A DNA stretch of 64,000 nucleotides. Origin: Gerris lacustris. Its lineage: Eukaryota > Arthropoda > Insecta > Hemiptera > Gerridae. Below are positions 1 to 12,114 of this stretch, in pieces. The number at the start of each line of letters is the position of its first letter. Position 1 is the stretch's first letter. The notes beneath the pieces were generated by a model. That model searched no databases. It saw only the letters and a list, made by a program, of their open reading frames with translations, and was not told the origin of the DNA. The stretch covers positions 48,858,024 through 48,922,023 of the forward strand of contig OX578285.1 of NCBI GenBank assembly GCA_951217055.1. The letters run 5' to 3'. The position numbers and the translations under genes were made by a program.

Positions 1-1140
1 AGTCTACGGATCAAATGCAACAAAAAATGTCGAGTAAGCATGTGCCCATTTCTCAATAGTTCTTCAGATATCGATTTATTTCTTTTTATCGAGTGTCACG
101 AAAATTTCCAAAAAAAAATTCATAATATCTTTAAAACTAAATGAGTTAGAGGAATCGGGCTAAAGAACATAAAAAACTCTTTCAGAAGCACACATTGTTT
201 TTCAAATTATCAGCTGCTAAGCATCTTTTAAGTCCTGTTACATTTAAAAATTTTGATTTTTTAAAATTCGACCATGAAATTCCAGAGCTTACTACTCTTA
301 ATTGAGGGATGTTAGAAATGTGGCGAATTCAGGAAAAGCATGTGCTTTTCATAAGCTTTTGAATGGTGTAATTAAAGTTTAAGATCAAAGGACAAGTTTT
401 GGAATTACGGTGGATTGAATGTTACAAGGCGTGAAATTATTCCGACAGGATATCAACCAATTTTTTAATACTTTTTTATTAGCTTGCTTTCTTGTTTGTT
501 TGTCCAGTACAAATCTTGAAATCGATTTTTAACTAACTTCCCGAGTAGCTAGACATTTGAAACTTTAAGAATAGCTCAGAACAAGATGACAATGCATTAT
601 TTTAATACTTTTAGCCATATTTCAGCAGAATGTAATTAGTTTTCAGCAAATTTTGCTGTATTGAAAGTTAGTTCGGAAAAGATCCGCAAGTTATTTTTTT
701 TTTTTTTGACATATCCCATATTTACAATCTTCATTTTGACGGGTTTCAAATTTATGATTTATGACAGAAAATTGAAAAACGTAGTATATAATAAGTTCTT
801 TTTATCTTGTAATTATGTACAAATGCAAAATTAGTGTCCCTGAACGAAACCACAACACTAATGGTTCTTATAGGAAATTTGTGCCTGAACTAAAACGTTC
901 CTACACATATGGTTTCGGAAAGGCTTCGTTTACGAGATATTCGTAAAAAACATTTAAAAAAATAACACAATTTTTGGACTTTTATCCTTAAAATTATCAA
1001 ATACTACGCTTCTTACCATGAACTTATGTACATGAGATTCTCTTAATGCCAACCGTATCCCATCTGCAGTTTAGGCATACTTCTTTTTGGGGTTTTGAGT
1101 TATAACAGATCAACTTTTTTTTCAAACTTTTAAAATAGAT
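1..1140. other. AT-rich non-coding stretch
   Basis: No open reading frame or RNA gene can be supported here. The sequence is AT-rich with short homopolymer runs and no clear long repeat. It lies more than 22 kb upstream of the first recognised exon, so it may be intron or intergenic DNA. Confidence 0.6.
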
Positions 1141-1770
1141 AGGGGGACCGAGCGCCCATGGTACTCAAAAGGAATGGCAAAAACCTTAACAACCCCCTCG
1201 ATCTGGGGCTCATCTTTCTTCTCTCACCGTCCCCTACACGGGGGCTGTGGGGTATCCTGCGGCTAGGTCTGGAGGGGGCACATTCTAAGTCAGTTTAGAT
1301 TGGGGGGGGGGAGGTATTCGTGGTGGTTTCAAGAAAAGGGAACTACTTATTCAACAAAGCAGCTGCCCCTCCCCCCCCCCCCCCCCCCAAAAAAAAAAAA
1401 AATGTACAACTAATAAACAAAAAACATCTCCGCGCCCAAGTAACAACTGTTTTAGAATGTATTCGTTAGGAAATGTTATGTTGATGCTTACTGGAGTACA
1501 ATATCTTACTGTAAGTCATGGGCGTCCTCTGCATTAATTATTTGGGGGGGGGGATTTATGGCGTGGGGTCCGGGGGGCCTGCCCCGGAAAATTTTGAAAA
1601 TATGACCTCTCTATACAGCGCTTTTATGCATTTCTGAGGTGAAATTAAATATGAGGTGAATGTATAAAATATGTATTAAAAAAAAAAAAAAAAAAAAAAA
1701 TACGGTATATTTTTTGGGGGGTCTGGGGAACGGTTTGAATTCGGTTTTGACGAGATCCTTTGTTCAGAGA
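1141..1770. repeat. Homopolymer-rich repeat debris (poly-G, poly-C/poly-A, poly-A)
   Basis: The stretch has a G run near 1303-1311, a C run followed by an A run at about 1369-1402, another G run near 1543-1553 and an A run near 1679-1700. The GGGGTCCGGGGGGCCTGCCCCGG-like wording near 1565 resembles the GC-rich ends of decayed hAT-type elements elsewhere in the window, but no boundaries can be drawn. Confidence 0.4.
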
Positions 1771-2639
1771 TTTGTCCTTATATCTATTAAAGATAATAAT
1801 TATTCATTTTAAAACGGCTTTATAGTGGCCAATACATATGGAAAAAATGGCCTTAATAACACCTCATTTTCATTAGCGGTCACTACAAAACAAATGAAAA
1901 GATTTTTTCTTTTGTATGTAGTTGTTATTTAGATGATAGTGGTTTTTTTTAGAAAACTAATTTTAGACAGAAAAAAAGTTATACGTTTTTTCCCCGGAAA
2001 ATATGTAAAATCGGACTTGATATTTTGCCATATTGTTACAGAAATGATAACTTGACTGTTACTCCTAACCGTAGAATCTAGACATTATCAATTTAAGATA
2101 ACAGGTAACACCCAATGAAGGTCTTACTGCTTTGGGCTTCATTTTTAAAAATCCACACAAAAAAAAACACCAAATGACGAGGTAAAATAATAATTATTTT
2201 TTATGCCAATTCGAACAGGTGGAAATCATTCAATTTTTTATGTATACGTGTGGTAAGTAAAATGGGGAAATATACTTTTCTGTGATTTTCCCTCCGTAAT
2301 TACATTTTATTGTATTAGAAATGTTCATATTCTCATCGGATTCAAAAATAGAGGCATCTAAAAATAATAATAATGCAATGTTGAAAATTCAACTATTTTC
2401 TCATAATGCTCCAATTCTTTATTTATTCTATTATTTGCTTAAATTGTTCTCGTTAAAAATATCTTAGATATCCTTTGCCCTATTACTTCCTACGTTTCCA
2501 TGAGTTTTGTAATTAAAACCCCATGGAAACGACGATTTCAAAACGTTTTGAGGTCAAGGTCAAATTTTGATCAGCAAATTTTTGGTTTTGAATTGAAACT
2601 GTTTTGAGAAAATAGCATGGAAAAGGGTATTAAATTGAT
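1771..2639. other. Non-coding stretch, nothing recognised
   Basis: AT-rich sequence without a supportable ORF, structural RNA or clear repeat boundary. Confidence 0.5.
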
Positions 2640-3025
2640 AACAGAATTGAGACATGCGCAGTAGGCATGATAAACAGAGATATTATAACCTTACTTAACT
2701 ATAACTATAGTCTAGGAGTTTATAGCTTTCAAAAAAATTGTGAAAACTCCGCATGGAAACACTTTTGGTTTGAAAGCAAGAGGTATATAGGTATGAGGTA
2801 TGATGAGCAGAGATATTATAATCTGACTTAACTACAACTAGTCAGGGAGTTTATAGCTTTCCAAATTATTGTGAAAACTGTTTTGAAAACTCCTCATGGA
2901 AACACTTTTGGTTTAAAAGCAAGAGGTAGGTATGATGAGCAGAGATATTATAACCTGACTTTACTACAACTAGTCAGAGAGTTTATAGCTTTCAAAATGA
3001 TTGTGAAAACGGGTTTGAAAGCTCA
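2640..3025 (+). repeat. Three diverged tandem units of about 135 bp
   Basis: Three consecutive blocks share the order GAGATATTATAA, then ACTTAACTA, then GAGTTTATAGCTTTC, then TTGTGAAAAC, then CATGGAAACACTTTTGG. The third is truncated at its 3' end. Units differ by small indels, so this is an old local duplication and not a young satellite. Confidence 0.75.
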
Positions 3026-3214
3026 TGAAAAGTAGTAATTATTAGTTATCGCCCTATTTGTATTCGTAGGATTTCTTTTGTCGCACCAACCTCTTTCTAG
3101 ACCACAATAAACACGCTTTAGGTAAACAAGGTAACCAAAATTCACTCGCTACCAATTACTCGTTACAAGCAAATTGTTTGCCTTTTTAAGTTATAATAAT
3201 GATAATTAATCATT

Positions 3215-3372
3215 GTTCGCGATATAAAACACACACACGTGTACATAATATATATATAGAAACAGAAACAAACAAAATTCAGGTCGGGATTGTAACATAG
3301 TAACGATTTTTGTGACCGAAACCTGAGTTTTGTTTGTTCTGTTCATATTTACGGTCGAGAATTTATTCATAT
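3215..3372 (-). mobile_element. Fragment of a hairpin-type non-autonomous repeat (related to 35587-35720)
   Basis: Contains ATTTACGGTCGAGAAT, GTGACCGAAACC and a TCGGGATTGTAACATAGTAACGAT-type segment, all of which recur at 35587-35720. Both copies sit beside a (TA)n tract. No coding capacity is seen. It is a short interspersed element or MITE fragment of unknown superfamily. Confidence 0.55.
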
Positions 3373-3373
3373 A

Positions 3374-3452
<79 letters not shown>
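3374..3452. repeat. (TA)n microsatellite
   Basis: About 39 TA units, ending exactly at the GGGTGGGCC terminus of the following foldback element. The minus-strand poly-Ile/Tyr reading frame across it is an artefact of the repeat. Confidence 0.95.
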
Positions 3453-3453
<1 letters not shown>

Positions 3454-4551
3454 GGTGGGCCTTAATAATGAACATTTTTTAATTTTAGCTCCCAACCCCT
3501 AACATTGTGCGAATACATGAAAAAATGATTTTTGAAAAGTTTCAGGTCAATCGGAAATTTTTAAATACTGCCGCTTTTTATTTTAAAATTGGTATAAAAA
3601 TAATCAATAATATAGCGATTTTTTCTAGAAAATTTCAAAATATCGCGTTTATAATGCAATATTATCCGTGGTTTTTTATTATTTACATAAATGATATACT
3701 TCTACTAACTAATATAACTCAAAAGTAAGTCAATAAGTAAAGATATAAAATATTTAGAGAGATACATACATAGCAAAATAGGGGAAATTGGGAAAAAATT
3801 TTGTTTTTCGTATGAATTTCGTAATTATTTTAATCATATGGACAATATTTAATGTTTTGACATACATTAAAAGGTACTACAGGTTATGTGCTTCATATTA
3901 ATTCGTATTAACAATGCATACCTATCATAGTTTTTTTTTTAAACTAGTAACATAATAGATATTCAAACTCAAAAAACGGTCTTTTTCGTCCAAAATGTGG
4001 CTTATGTTAAGCTTCATTGACTCCACTAGTATGTATGTTACTAGTTTAAAAAAAAACTATGATAGGTATGCATTGTTAATACGAATTAATATGAAGCACA
4101 TAACCTGTAGTACCTTTTAATGTATGTCAAAACATTAAATATTTTCCATATGATTAAAATAATTTCGAAATTCATACGAAAAACAAAATTTTTTCCCAAT
4201 TTCCCCTCTTTTGCTATGTATGTATATCTCTAAATATTTTATATCTTTACTTATTGACTTACTTTTGAGTTATATTAGTTAATATAAGTATATCATTTAT
4301 GTAAATAATAAAAAAACACGGATAATATTGCATTATAAACGTGATATTTTGAAATTTTCTAGAAAAAATCTCTATTTTATTGATTTTTTTGTATACCAAT
4401 TTTCAAATAAAAAGCGGCACCATTTAAAATTTTACTATTGACTTGAAACTTTTCAAAAATCACTTTTTCATGTATTCGCACAAAGTTAGGGGTTGGGAGC
4501 ACAAAATTTCAATACTTTTTTTTTCACCCCTATGATGAAGGCCCACCCTAA
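3452..4551. mobile_element. Foldback (long inverted repeat) element, about 1.1 kb
   Basis: The two halves are near-complete reverse complements. The left arm is about 3453-3953 and the right arm about 4035-4550, around a loop of about 80 bp. The ends read GGGTGGGCCT and AGGCCCACCC and abut TA on both sides, which suits insertion at a TA target as in Tc1/mariner-type elements. There is no transposase; the short ORF at 3507-3728 lies in one arm and is not gene-like. Arm identity is high but there are scattered mismatches. Confidence 0.88.
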
Positions 4552-4552
4552 T

Positions 4553-4600
4553 ATATATATGTGTGTGTGTGTGTGTGAGTGTAAGAGAGAGAGAGAGGAG
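4553..4600. repeat. (TA)n-(TG)n-(GA)n compound microsatellite
   Basis: Short TA run, then TG repeats, then GA repeats, immediately right of the foldback element. Together with 3374-3452 it suggests the element inserted into a pre-existing dinucleotide array. Confidence 0.85.
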
Positions 4601-5003
4601 ATTCTGTTTTATTCATTGGGCATCTCACCTGACGACCTTCAGACTTTACTCTTGATGTATTTATTCCATTTGTGTTAAATTTTTTTTTTTTATGTTTGAA
4701 CCACAACTATGATTTGCTAAGATATTTGTATTATAAGAGTATCGTATTAATCACGTAGCTGAGATCAAACCTCTAAGAAGTAACAATTAAATGTATAAAA
4801 GAAAAGTAGAATTCATTAAAATTTGTAATAAGTTCGGAGACAATAAAAACCCCATTATCCTACCATTGTAGAAAATAGGTTCTTCCTCAAACTCTTTTTA
4901 TAACACCAGCAAGTGCGTCGAGATGGAATATATAGTAATTTATAGCGGAACTTAAGTATCGTTAACATTTGATTACAACTATACATCTAAAGTTGGGATT
5001 ATA
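4601..5003. other. Non-coding stretch, nothing recognised
   Basis: AT-rich sequence without an ORF or repeat that I can support. Confidence 0.5.
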
Positions 5004-5191
5004 ATGAAGTTCTAGGTGTTGAGGTGGCGACCACGTCTCGAAGGGGTTTCGTCCTAGAGTTTCGCTCCCAGTACTAGAAGTATCTTCAGGGTGTTCATGG
5101 CGTGTTTAGTTTAGACAGTTTTGAACTGGAGTTTTTTCCCAGAGACCACCCTTCGAGACGTGGTCGTCACCGGAAAACTTAAAACTTCATT
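5004..5191. mobile_element. Small inverted-repeat element (MITE-like), about 190 bp
   Basis: The left end AATGAAGTTCTAGG and GGCGACCACGTCTCGAAGGG pair with CCCTTCGAGACGTGGTCGTC and AAAACTTCATT on the right. The inverted arms are about 45 bp with small gaps, around a loop of about 100 bp. There is no coding potential and the superfamily is unknown. The CGTGGTCGCC wording resembles the repeat at 7255-7515. Confidence 0.7.
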
Positions 5192-5424
5192 TTAACTATG
5201 CAACTCTCTCACTGTACAGTTACTTAATTAATTAGTCTCTGGCCGAGCAAGTCTATATAATTCACAAAATGAGTAAAAATATACATTTAGTGCTTTCTAC
5301 CGAGATTTTGTTAAACTTACTAGAGTTGGTTAGGGGAACTTACTCATGGCCAATAAAATTTTAGCTAACAAACATTAACATTGTGTTTTTTTTTGGCAAT
5401 AAACTGGTAAATTTGGATCTTCTA

Positions 5425-5600
5425 GTAGGAATCATCATGGGTAAATTTACGCACCAAGGGAGGAAACAAAGTCATTACATCCTGAGCGTTTTTGTTAGTT
5501 CCTAAGGCGTAGCCGAGGGAACCATACTGACTAAATCCCGAGGCGTAGCCGAGGGAGTCCTTCCGAGAAAGGGAGAGAGATTCTGATTTGCAATAAATTA
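5425..5600. repeat. Dispersed repeat fragment, copy 1 (second copy near 26015)
   Basis: The segment ACGCACCAAGGGAG, AACAAAGTCATTACA, CTGAGCGTTT, GTTCCTAAGGCGTAGCC and GAGGGAACCATACTG is shared with 26015-26100. Inside it CGAGGCGTAGCCGAGGGA is duplicated. The short minus-strand ORF here is incidental. Confidence 0.7.
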
Positions 5601-5774
5601 AAAAATTGTGATAGACCAATAAACTTATATTTTTTCATTTCTTTAAACTTGTGATATAAACATAAACCATTCATTGTGTCTGATTACCACAAAATCTCAG
5701 TCAATACAACCAACTTTTTAAGAATTGTTAGTCTTCTTATTAGGTCCTGACACAACTGTTTGCTCCTAGCTCCT

Positions 5775-6004
5775 TTGCCACAACAAGGACATTCATAAGT
5801 TGTTTGAAGTTTAGTCGCCACAACAAGGATATTCATAAGTTGTTTGAAGTTTAGTTCCCACAACTAGGACATTCATAAGTTGTTTGAAGTTTAGTTGCCA
5901 CAACAAGGATATTCATAAGTTGTTTGAAGTTTAGTCGCCACAACAAGGATATTCATAAGTTGTTTGAAGTTTAGTCACCACAACAAGGATATTCATAAGT
6001 TGTT
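5775..6004 (+). repeat. 40-bp minisatellite, about 5.7 units
   Basis: The unit reads CCACAACAAGGAYATTCATA followed by AGTTGTTTGAAGTTTAGTYG. Unit starts fall at 40-bp steps (5781, 5821, 5861 and so on). There are no unique spacers between units, so it is not a CRISPR array. Confidence 0.92.
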
Positions 6005-6828
6005 GTTTTTTTCTTACCGTCCGCTATTTTCTAATTATCTTGAATTAGCTAACCAGTGTAGTTTTGGTCTTTAAGTTGAATTCCATATGAAGATTTTAAA
6101 ATCCCAGTTTACGTACGTGTTTTGTTTTAACTCTAAAATGAACTCTCTAACCACCTATAATCTCTAAATTGTTCTATGTTGATATATACTGTGATATCGA
6201 TGGGTAAATTTATTGATAAGCCATTTTGCGCTTTCAAATCAATACTAACGTGTACGTATATTAAAACCCTTTTAAAATATCGATTGATATGTTAAAAATC
6301 AATGGTGAAATGTTATTGTTTGCATGGGAAGTTTGGGTAATGGTGGCGTCACTCAGTATACATATATGACGGTAAGACATCTTGAGAATGGGCCTGAGAC
6401 GACCTCTTCCTTCCTGTCATTGTTAAACTGTCCGCTGTCCCCCCCGATTCTCAGACTTATTATTAACTGTATAAATGACACGTTCTAAATGTATATACGT
6501 ATTGTTAGTGCTAGTGAAAATATTATTACAGTAATTATGTTAAATGGAATATAACGAATTTCGTTAACACGGTCCAGGGAATTTTTTTAAAGTATTTTTA
6601 TTTATTTTCAATTAATTGTGGTTATTAAAAGACAACCACTTATAAAGAGAATCGCTTGAAGTGGAAGGAAATCGAAATGGCCGTAATTACAATTATTCTC
6701 AAATGAATGAAAGTATTTGAATTGCTTCTATCTGAAGTTGGTCGTTTCATCGGGAATTTTGCAAATCCTATACTCTTTAAACATGTACCATTACATTTCC
6801 CAATGTCTAAATAGTTATTTAAACTTAA
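6005..6828. other. Non-coding stretch, nothing recognised
   Basis: AT-rich sequence; the only ORF is a spurious 70-codon one running into the next MITE. Confidence 0.5.
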
Positions 6829-7154
6829 GCCTAGTCCACACCAGTAGACACGTTGCGAGACATTTCTATAGACGGTCTCATAGACCGTCTACAGAAATGT
6901 CTCGCAAAGTGTCTATAGACATCTTCTGAGACCGTCTATGGTCTAGGTCTAGCGTCCACACTTGTAGACACGTTGCGGAACATGCCTAAGGTTGCACCAT
7001 GTCTACCATTTAGAATGGAAAACCATAGACTTGCGATTTTGGTCTAGCAACGAGACCGTAGACGGCGTTTGTCTCAGCCGATGTCTATAGACAAATCGCT
7101 AGACATGTCTCTGAGACCAAAATCGCGCAACATGTCTACTAGTGTGGACAAGGC
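6829..7154. mobile_element. MITE with GCCTAGTCCACAC termini, about 325 bp
   Basis: Terminal inverted repeats read GCCTAGTCCACACCAGTAGA on the left and an ACTAGTGTGGACAAGGC-type end on the right. The interior is packed with GTCTATAGAC and GAGACCGTCTA palindromic words, including a near-perfect hairpin at 6862-6905. It is flanked by TTA/TAA-rich sequence, so a short TTA-type target duplication is possible. No ORF. Confidence 0.8.
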
Positions 7155-7254
7155 TTTAGATTTATTTCAATCAATGACTTAATTCTATATTTATGCTTAG
7201 TCCAGCATCTCACTTTTGTTTCTCAACAAGATTCACTTTGAAAATAGAAACAAA

Positions 7255-7515
7255 AATATTCTTGGGTAAACAAAATATAATATAACGAGCCGTTATGTCC
7301 TTGGCAACAGGCTTAACTTTATATTTAGAGAAAAAGTAAAATTAAGTAAATTAATTCAGATAAGTTATTATATCTATTTGAAGACCGACAAATGAAAACA
7401 AGCATTTATTTCTATTGGAATAAAAATGCGGTTGCCTCAGCTTAGCAATAGCAAATCATTTCGAGGTGCGTGGTCGCCGTCGGGACACTTATACTCCATT
7501 ATACAAATGATTTTG
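7255..7515 (+). repeat. Dispersed repeat, copy 1 (others at 45600 and 62790)
   Basis: Shares TTTATATTTAGAAAAA, AAGTAAATTAATT, TATTGGAATAAA, AAATCATTTCGAGGTG and GGCCGTCGGGACACT-type blocks with 45600-45790. A shorter match (TATTTTTATTGGAATAAATG) occurs near 62850. It is non-coding and of unknown class. Confidence 0.7.
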
Positions 7516-7795
7516 ATGTTGCTTCTTTCTATTTAATTCGATGGAATTACACGTGATGCTAAGAATTGTGTGCCCCGTGTTTTATTTATGCATAATTTAA
7601 ATAATTCATTTCTCCAACCCCAGTTTCCACAAGGACCTCAATTATCCTTATTGCAGCGACTAATTCTTATCCTTATACGAGAAACTACACGAGTCCTTAA
7701 CTATTGATCCCAACACTCTAATTAAACTCATTTTACTCCAGATTCATGACCTTGAGGCTGGAAGAGAGTGACTTTGGAATTTGCTTGGTATTTAA
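7516..7795. other. Short non-coding stretch, nothing recognised
   Basis: No supportable ORF or repeat boundary. Confidence 0.45.
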
Positions 7796-7796
7796 A

Positions 7797-7953
7797 TTAG
7801 TTGTTTTTCTTCAAGTTCAGTATTTTATTATTTACCATATTATATGTTTATATAAGGAGTATATTTCTCTCCGTTTTGCTTTCTCGCACGAGCCGAGTAT
7901 TCAAAGTAGTTGTTTTTCTTCAAGTTCAGTATTTTATTATTTACCATATTATA
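7797..7953 (+). repeat. Direct repeat of about 47 bp in two copies
   Basis: TAGTTGTTTTTCTTCAAGTT and the following TTATTATTTACCATATTATA occur at about 7798-7845 and again at about 7907-7953, separated by about 60 bp. This is a recent local duplication next to a tetranucleotide array. Confidence 0.85.
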
Positions 7954-7954
7954 T

Positions 7955-8201
<247 letters not shown>

Positions 8202-8224
8202 GTATAAAGAGACGGTATTGTGTC

Positions 8225-9325
8225 GGCGTAAGAATTCTATTTAGAGATGTTGATGGATTTACAAGTTTTAAGGTCCTCGAAGTGGAAAAAAATGGTTTTT
8301 AAATAAGGTGCAGCCGATAGAGATAAGTGCGGCAAAAAGTAATTTCTCATAATCAATTGCTTACTTCTGTTTAGACACTTCACGCCACACCGGGAATAAA
8401 ACAATACGTGTGGTGTCACGGGACACCCAGTAGCAACCAAGTTCTTTACATTTTTCATTAAATATAAACCATAAAATCACACTGATAAGTACGTAAACGT
8501 TGCTAACTACGCTAGGTTGTAAAATTAAAAGAAACAAGAATCATTATTTGTATCATTAAAGCAAGCGTCTTACAATAAATATGTATTGAATATTGAGAAA
8601 ATAGTTAATCATGATAAGTTTATAGTTAAAGAGTATGTTTGTAGTATATAGCCTGAGGGAAAAGAACTGTTTTCTACCTACACTGCCTACTAATTTAAAA
8701 TATTAAAAAAAAATATCTCTTCCATACTCAAAAACGTCTGCTTGTATCAGGTTTAAATTTTACGTGCCTGTTTCAATTGTACTTTACAAGATGTGTAAGA
8801 AGTTTATTAAAATCGTTACGTTAGAACGTAAGATATCGGTAAAAACGTTGTTTTCTTTATGTTAAACGCTTAAGTCCGCTTTAATAAATTTAGCGATCTT
8901 CATCACTTCATAGCAGTGTCGGTGTTCATTTACTAAACAAATTTGTTTAAAAAAGTTGTTTGTCACATTAACTAGATGAAGTTAGAATTTTTTCCCGTCC
9001 TAAAATTCCAATTTTTTAAATTAGAAGCGTGAAATTGCGCGTGAACGCTTGGGCGGATAACGTTGTCCAACAAACTCAGCCTGGGCATTGGTAAAATGAA
9101 CATGTGTACCAAATTTCAACTCACTCGGTTATCTTTTACTCAAGTTATCGTCATCGGTAGATTTCGTGACACTTGGTTTTGTGACGGTGATTTTGGTTGC
9201 TTTTTTTTTGGATTCACTCCCAGGCTCCAGAGCGTGGCATAAGGATCTTCGTTCCAAAAACGGATCCCTGCGCTTACGCCGTGCCGCAGTCATTACCTTC
9301 TTACGTAAGTTACGACGTAGCAATT
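8225..9325 (+). mobile_element. Dispersed repeat family A, copy 1 (about 1.1 kb)
   Basis: Contains GTGGTGTCACGGGACACCC, TTACGTTAGAACGTAAGATA, TGGGCATTGGTAAAATGAAC and TTTGTGACGGTGATTTTGG. These recur at 52016-52440 (part of it inverted), 56440-57130 and, reverse-complemented, 63445-64000. No transposase or reverse transcriptase reading frame is visible; the two overlapping ORFs at 9129-9406 are chance frames in the repeat. The class is unknown; it may be a non-autonomous DNA element. Confidence 0.75.
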
Positions 9326-10075
9326 AAAATAGTATTTCTCCATTATAACTTGTACAGAGCATTTCAGAGTAATAAAGGGCGGTTTGGTGGTTCCATATAT
9401 GGGTAGCGTGCATTTCCATTTCTCTCGTTCCTCCCTTCTAATATTAGCGCTAATAATAAGTATTTATTCAATATTTTCGTCAGTACAATTCGAGACAGAT
9501 ATTATCTTTACATTGTACTTGATACCTTGAAAGGCTTTAAAAATGATTATTTGTAAAGAGGTGTGTACAACTGTTTTTCTTGTCAAGGATAGATGTAGTC
9601 GATTCGAAAACTTAAATTAAACACGACTTCTATCTCGATCTTCGTTAAAGACAATTTTTTTTTCCTGGTATTTGATCCGCATGTTGGAGAGATAATAATG
9701 AATAAATGTATTAATAAAATTACACAAGTAGTCAAAGTATAATTAATCTGACACGATGAAAAGAAATCTATTAACGAGATGGACAAAAGAACAATAAAAA
9801 CAATAGACATTGTTAGAATATATTGAAATAGAAAAAGAATTAAAGCTTGATCTTTATACTTACTTAATCAATTTTAGCGTCAAATCAATTGTGAAAGGTG
9901 GACTCTTGAGATATGGAAATAGGTGAGGTCAATTAGCTAGAGCTTAACGATTCTAATATGTACTTCTAAATGTATTGTTGTAGGCATAGTAAATAGACCT
10001 GTGTGTTCCGATATATCTTGAACCTTGAGTAGAGCTGATCAACCAACACACGACCATCAAAGGCATTGGCGCCCA
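9326..10075. other. Non-coding stretch, nothing recognised
   Basis: AT-rich; the minus-strand 75-codon frame at 9583-9810 has no recognisable protein character. Confidence 0.5.
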
Positions 10076-10960
10076 GGGCCGCAGAGAGCATTTCCGGGCC
10101 CCTGGCCAAGTTAGCATCTGATGGGCCCCTTTGAACAAATAACGGCGGGGGGTCCGGGAATTTTAAAATTTAATTACCAAAATATAAGTTTTTAGGATTT
10201 CTGAGGGCAATTTAGTCATTAGAGGAAAATATGTTTGGTGTGGACGAATTGATGTTTAACTAAGATGGGCTAAAAAATACCAAATAATTGAGTAGTTTTG
10301 TAGCTGGTAAGTATCATTAAAAACTTTCTTTTACACTTTGTAAAATACATAATATAAATTGTGTCGCTAAAATAGTGACATTAAGAGAAAACAAATCAAA
10401 ATAATTAAGTTAAGGCTTTTTTTTTTTACAAAAGTTGCATTATTAGTAAAAAAATATTAATATCACTATGTCACTATGATTTTTCTGTCAGTCCCTCTCC
10501 TATAAATTAACATTGACCATATTGAATAAGATAACAAATCTAAGTAACTAAATGAAACCCTAAAATTCCAACTTCCATACTCATGACTCATTAGGAATAA
10601 TTTAATGTTCTTGACAATCAGTGATGAACTTAGCATCTGGGCCCCTTTGAACAAATAACGGCGGAGGGTCCGGAATTTTTTTTTTAAATTTAAGTGCAAA
10701 AAGATGAGTTTTAAGAATTTCTGAGGGCAAGTTTGTCCTAACAGGAAAAGATGTTTGGTGGGGACGAATTGCAAATACATAATATGTATGTACTGTTGGT
10801 TGTTTTGTATTTGAGTCTGTTTAATTTCCGTTGCGTGAATCAACTTTGCCTCCCAAACTTAGCTAGGACATTAGGGGTCCTCGCCAAAAAAAAATTGATT
10901 AGAAGAAAGCAAAAAACAATTGCGTTCAGAACAGAATGGGGTCCCCATGCAATATTATAA
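10076..10960. mobile_element. hAT-type non-autonomous element or fragment
   Basis: Starts with CAGGGCCGCAGAGAG, a typical hAT-like terminus. It has internal tandem-like copies of GGGCCCCTTTGAACAAATAACGGCGG-type sequence near 10115 and 10640, and of the TTTCTGAGGGCAA segment near 10199 and 10719. Much of it recurs reverse-complemented at 55480-55941, where the end reads CAGCGGCCCTG. The 125-codon minus ORF at 10466-10843 is not recognisable. The right boundary is uncertain. Confidence 0.65.
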
Positions 10961-11085
10961 AAATCAAAAAATTTGACCTGGTGAGAAAACGGTTAAGATT
11001 TGACCCATGGTTTTGTATGTAGCGTTTTTTGTTGCCCCCAAGGCATAGAACAACCCACTTCATTTTTTCACATATATCGCCAGTC

Positions 11086-11090
<5 letters not shown>

Positions 11091-11176
<86 letters not shown>
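11091..11176. repeat. (TA)n microsatellite
   Basis: About 43 TA units. The sequence to its left, CAGTCACCCTATA, looks like a decayed right end of a GGGTG-type element, as at other TA tracts here. Confidence 0.95.
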
Positions 11177-11178
<2 letters not shown>

Positions 11179-12114
11179 CATCGCGTAAGTTTAGATAAGT
11201 GAGCTTAATCCAATAAATATTTAATATTTAGCAAATCAATAGTTAATCATGATGAGTTTATAGTTTAAAAGGAGTAGTCTTGGAGTAGACACTTGACTTA
11301 GAAGGTTCTATAGTAACCCTGCTAAAGGTGAGTTCACAGGTAGCTGAACATGCGTATCCGTCTGTATAGATAACCATATATATATGTTTTCTGGGATCTG
11401 AGGCCGAGATTATATGAGAAAGTAAATCTGAGTTGTCTCGGACCGATTTTTTATTATCGCCTTGAAAGCGTTTCGGGAAATTTCCCGTCTTCCCGGTGCC
11501 CCCATCCGTCCTAGCCATCCACTAGTCCACAGTAATTTTTCTCGGTTCACCCCTGACAATCCTCCTAGTAGCCATGTGACCTCTTCGACGACTAAATCAT
11601 ATTTATTTTTTATTTCATGATTTAATGATATTTATTATTTTTATATTCAAAACATAAAATAAATATGTCCCAATTCAGTAGGTGCTTTCACTGGATAGTT
11701 CCTTACATCAGGTCGTTTCCAAGTCACATACTCGCACATGTGTTTTGATTAAAGCAATGTATTGCAGATGCAGTAATCAAATAAAAAAATAACATACCTA
11801 CCTGTAAACTTCAGCATAATTATTCATGCATTTCAACATGAATATTATCAAATGACCATTATTACCTGTTAAAGCTTGTCAGATCAGGTGCAGCAATCTG
11901 CATATGCAAGTATTGATGATAATTATTTCTCTCTTTAAAAACTTTCTAACCAGCTGTGCTTACAACAACCGGACCGCGAAGCCACTCAGTCTCGCTTTCA
12001 TAATCTGAATATAATGCGTTTCATAGAAAAATATGTTAAGCATGATTATTTTATAAAAACAAAACTCCTTTTTTTGCTGACAAAATTCTACGTACATATA
12101 TATAGGTATATATG
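11177..12114. other. Non-coding stretch with short repeat matches
   Basis: No gene seen. The segment around 11410-11450 (ATATGAGAAAGTAAATCTGA, then GTCTCGGACCGAT) matches the end of the dispersed family at about 61660-61715. AATCATGATGAGTTTATAG near 11240 matches family A (8610, 56705). The rest is unassigned AT-rich DNA. Confidence 0.5.

Noticed and set aside
3206..3475. Poly-Ile/Tyr proteins at each (TA)n tract
   Set aside because: Translations of dinucleotide repeats, also at 11000, 35695, 43349, 45048 and 50820.
5775..6004. Possible CRISPR array (40-bp regular repeats)
   Set aside because: The units are head-to-tail without unique spacers, and the DNA is eukaryotic.
9129..9406. Overlapping ORFs on both strands in family A
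   Set aside because: Equivalent frames are not preserved in the other copies (52016, 56440, 63445).
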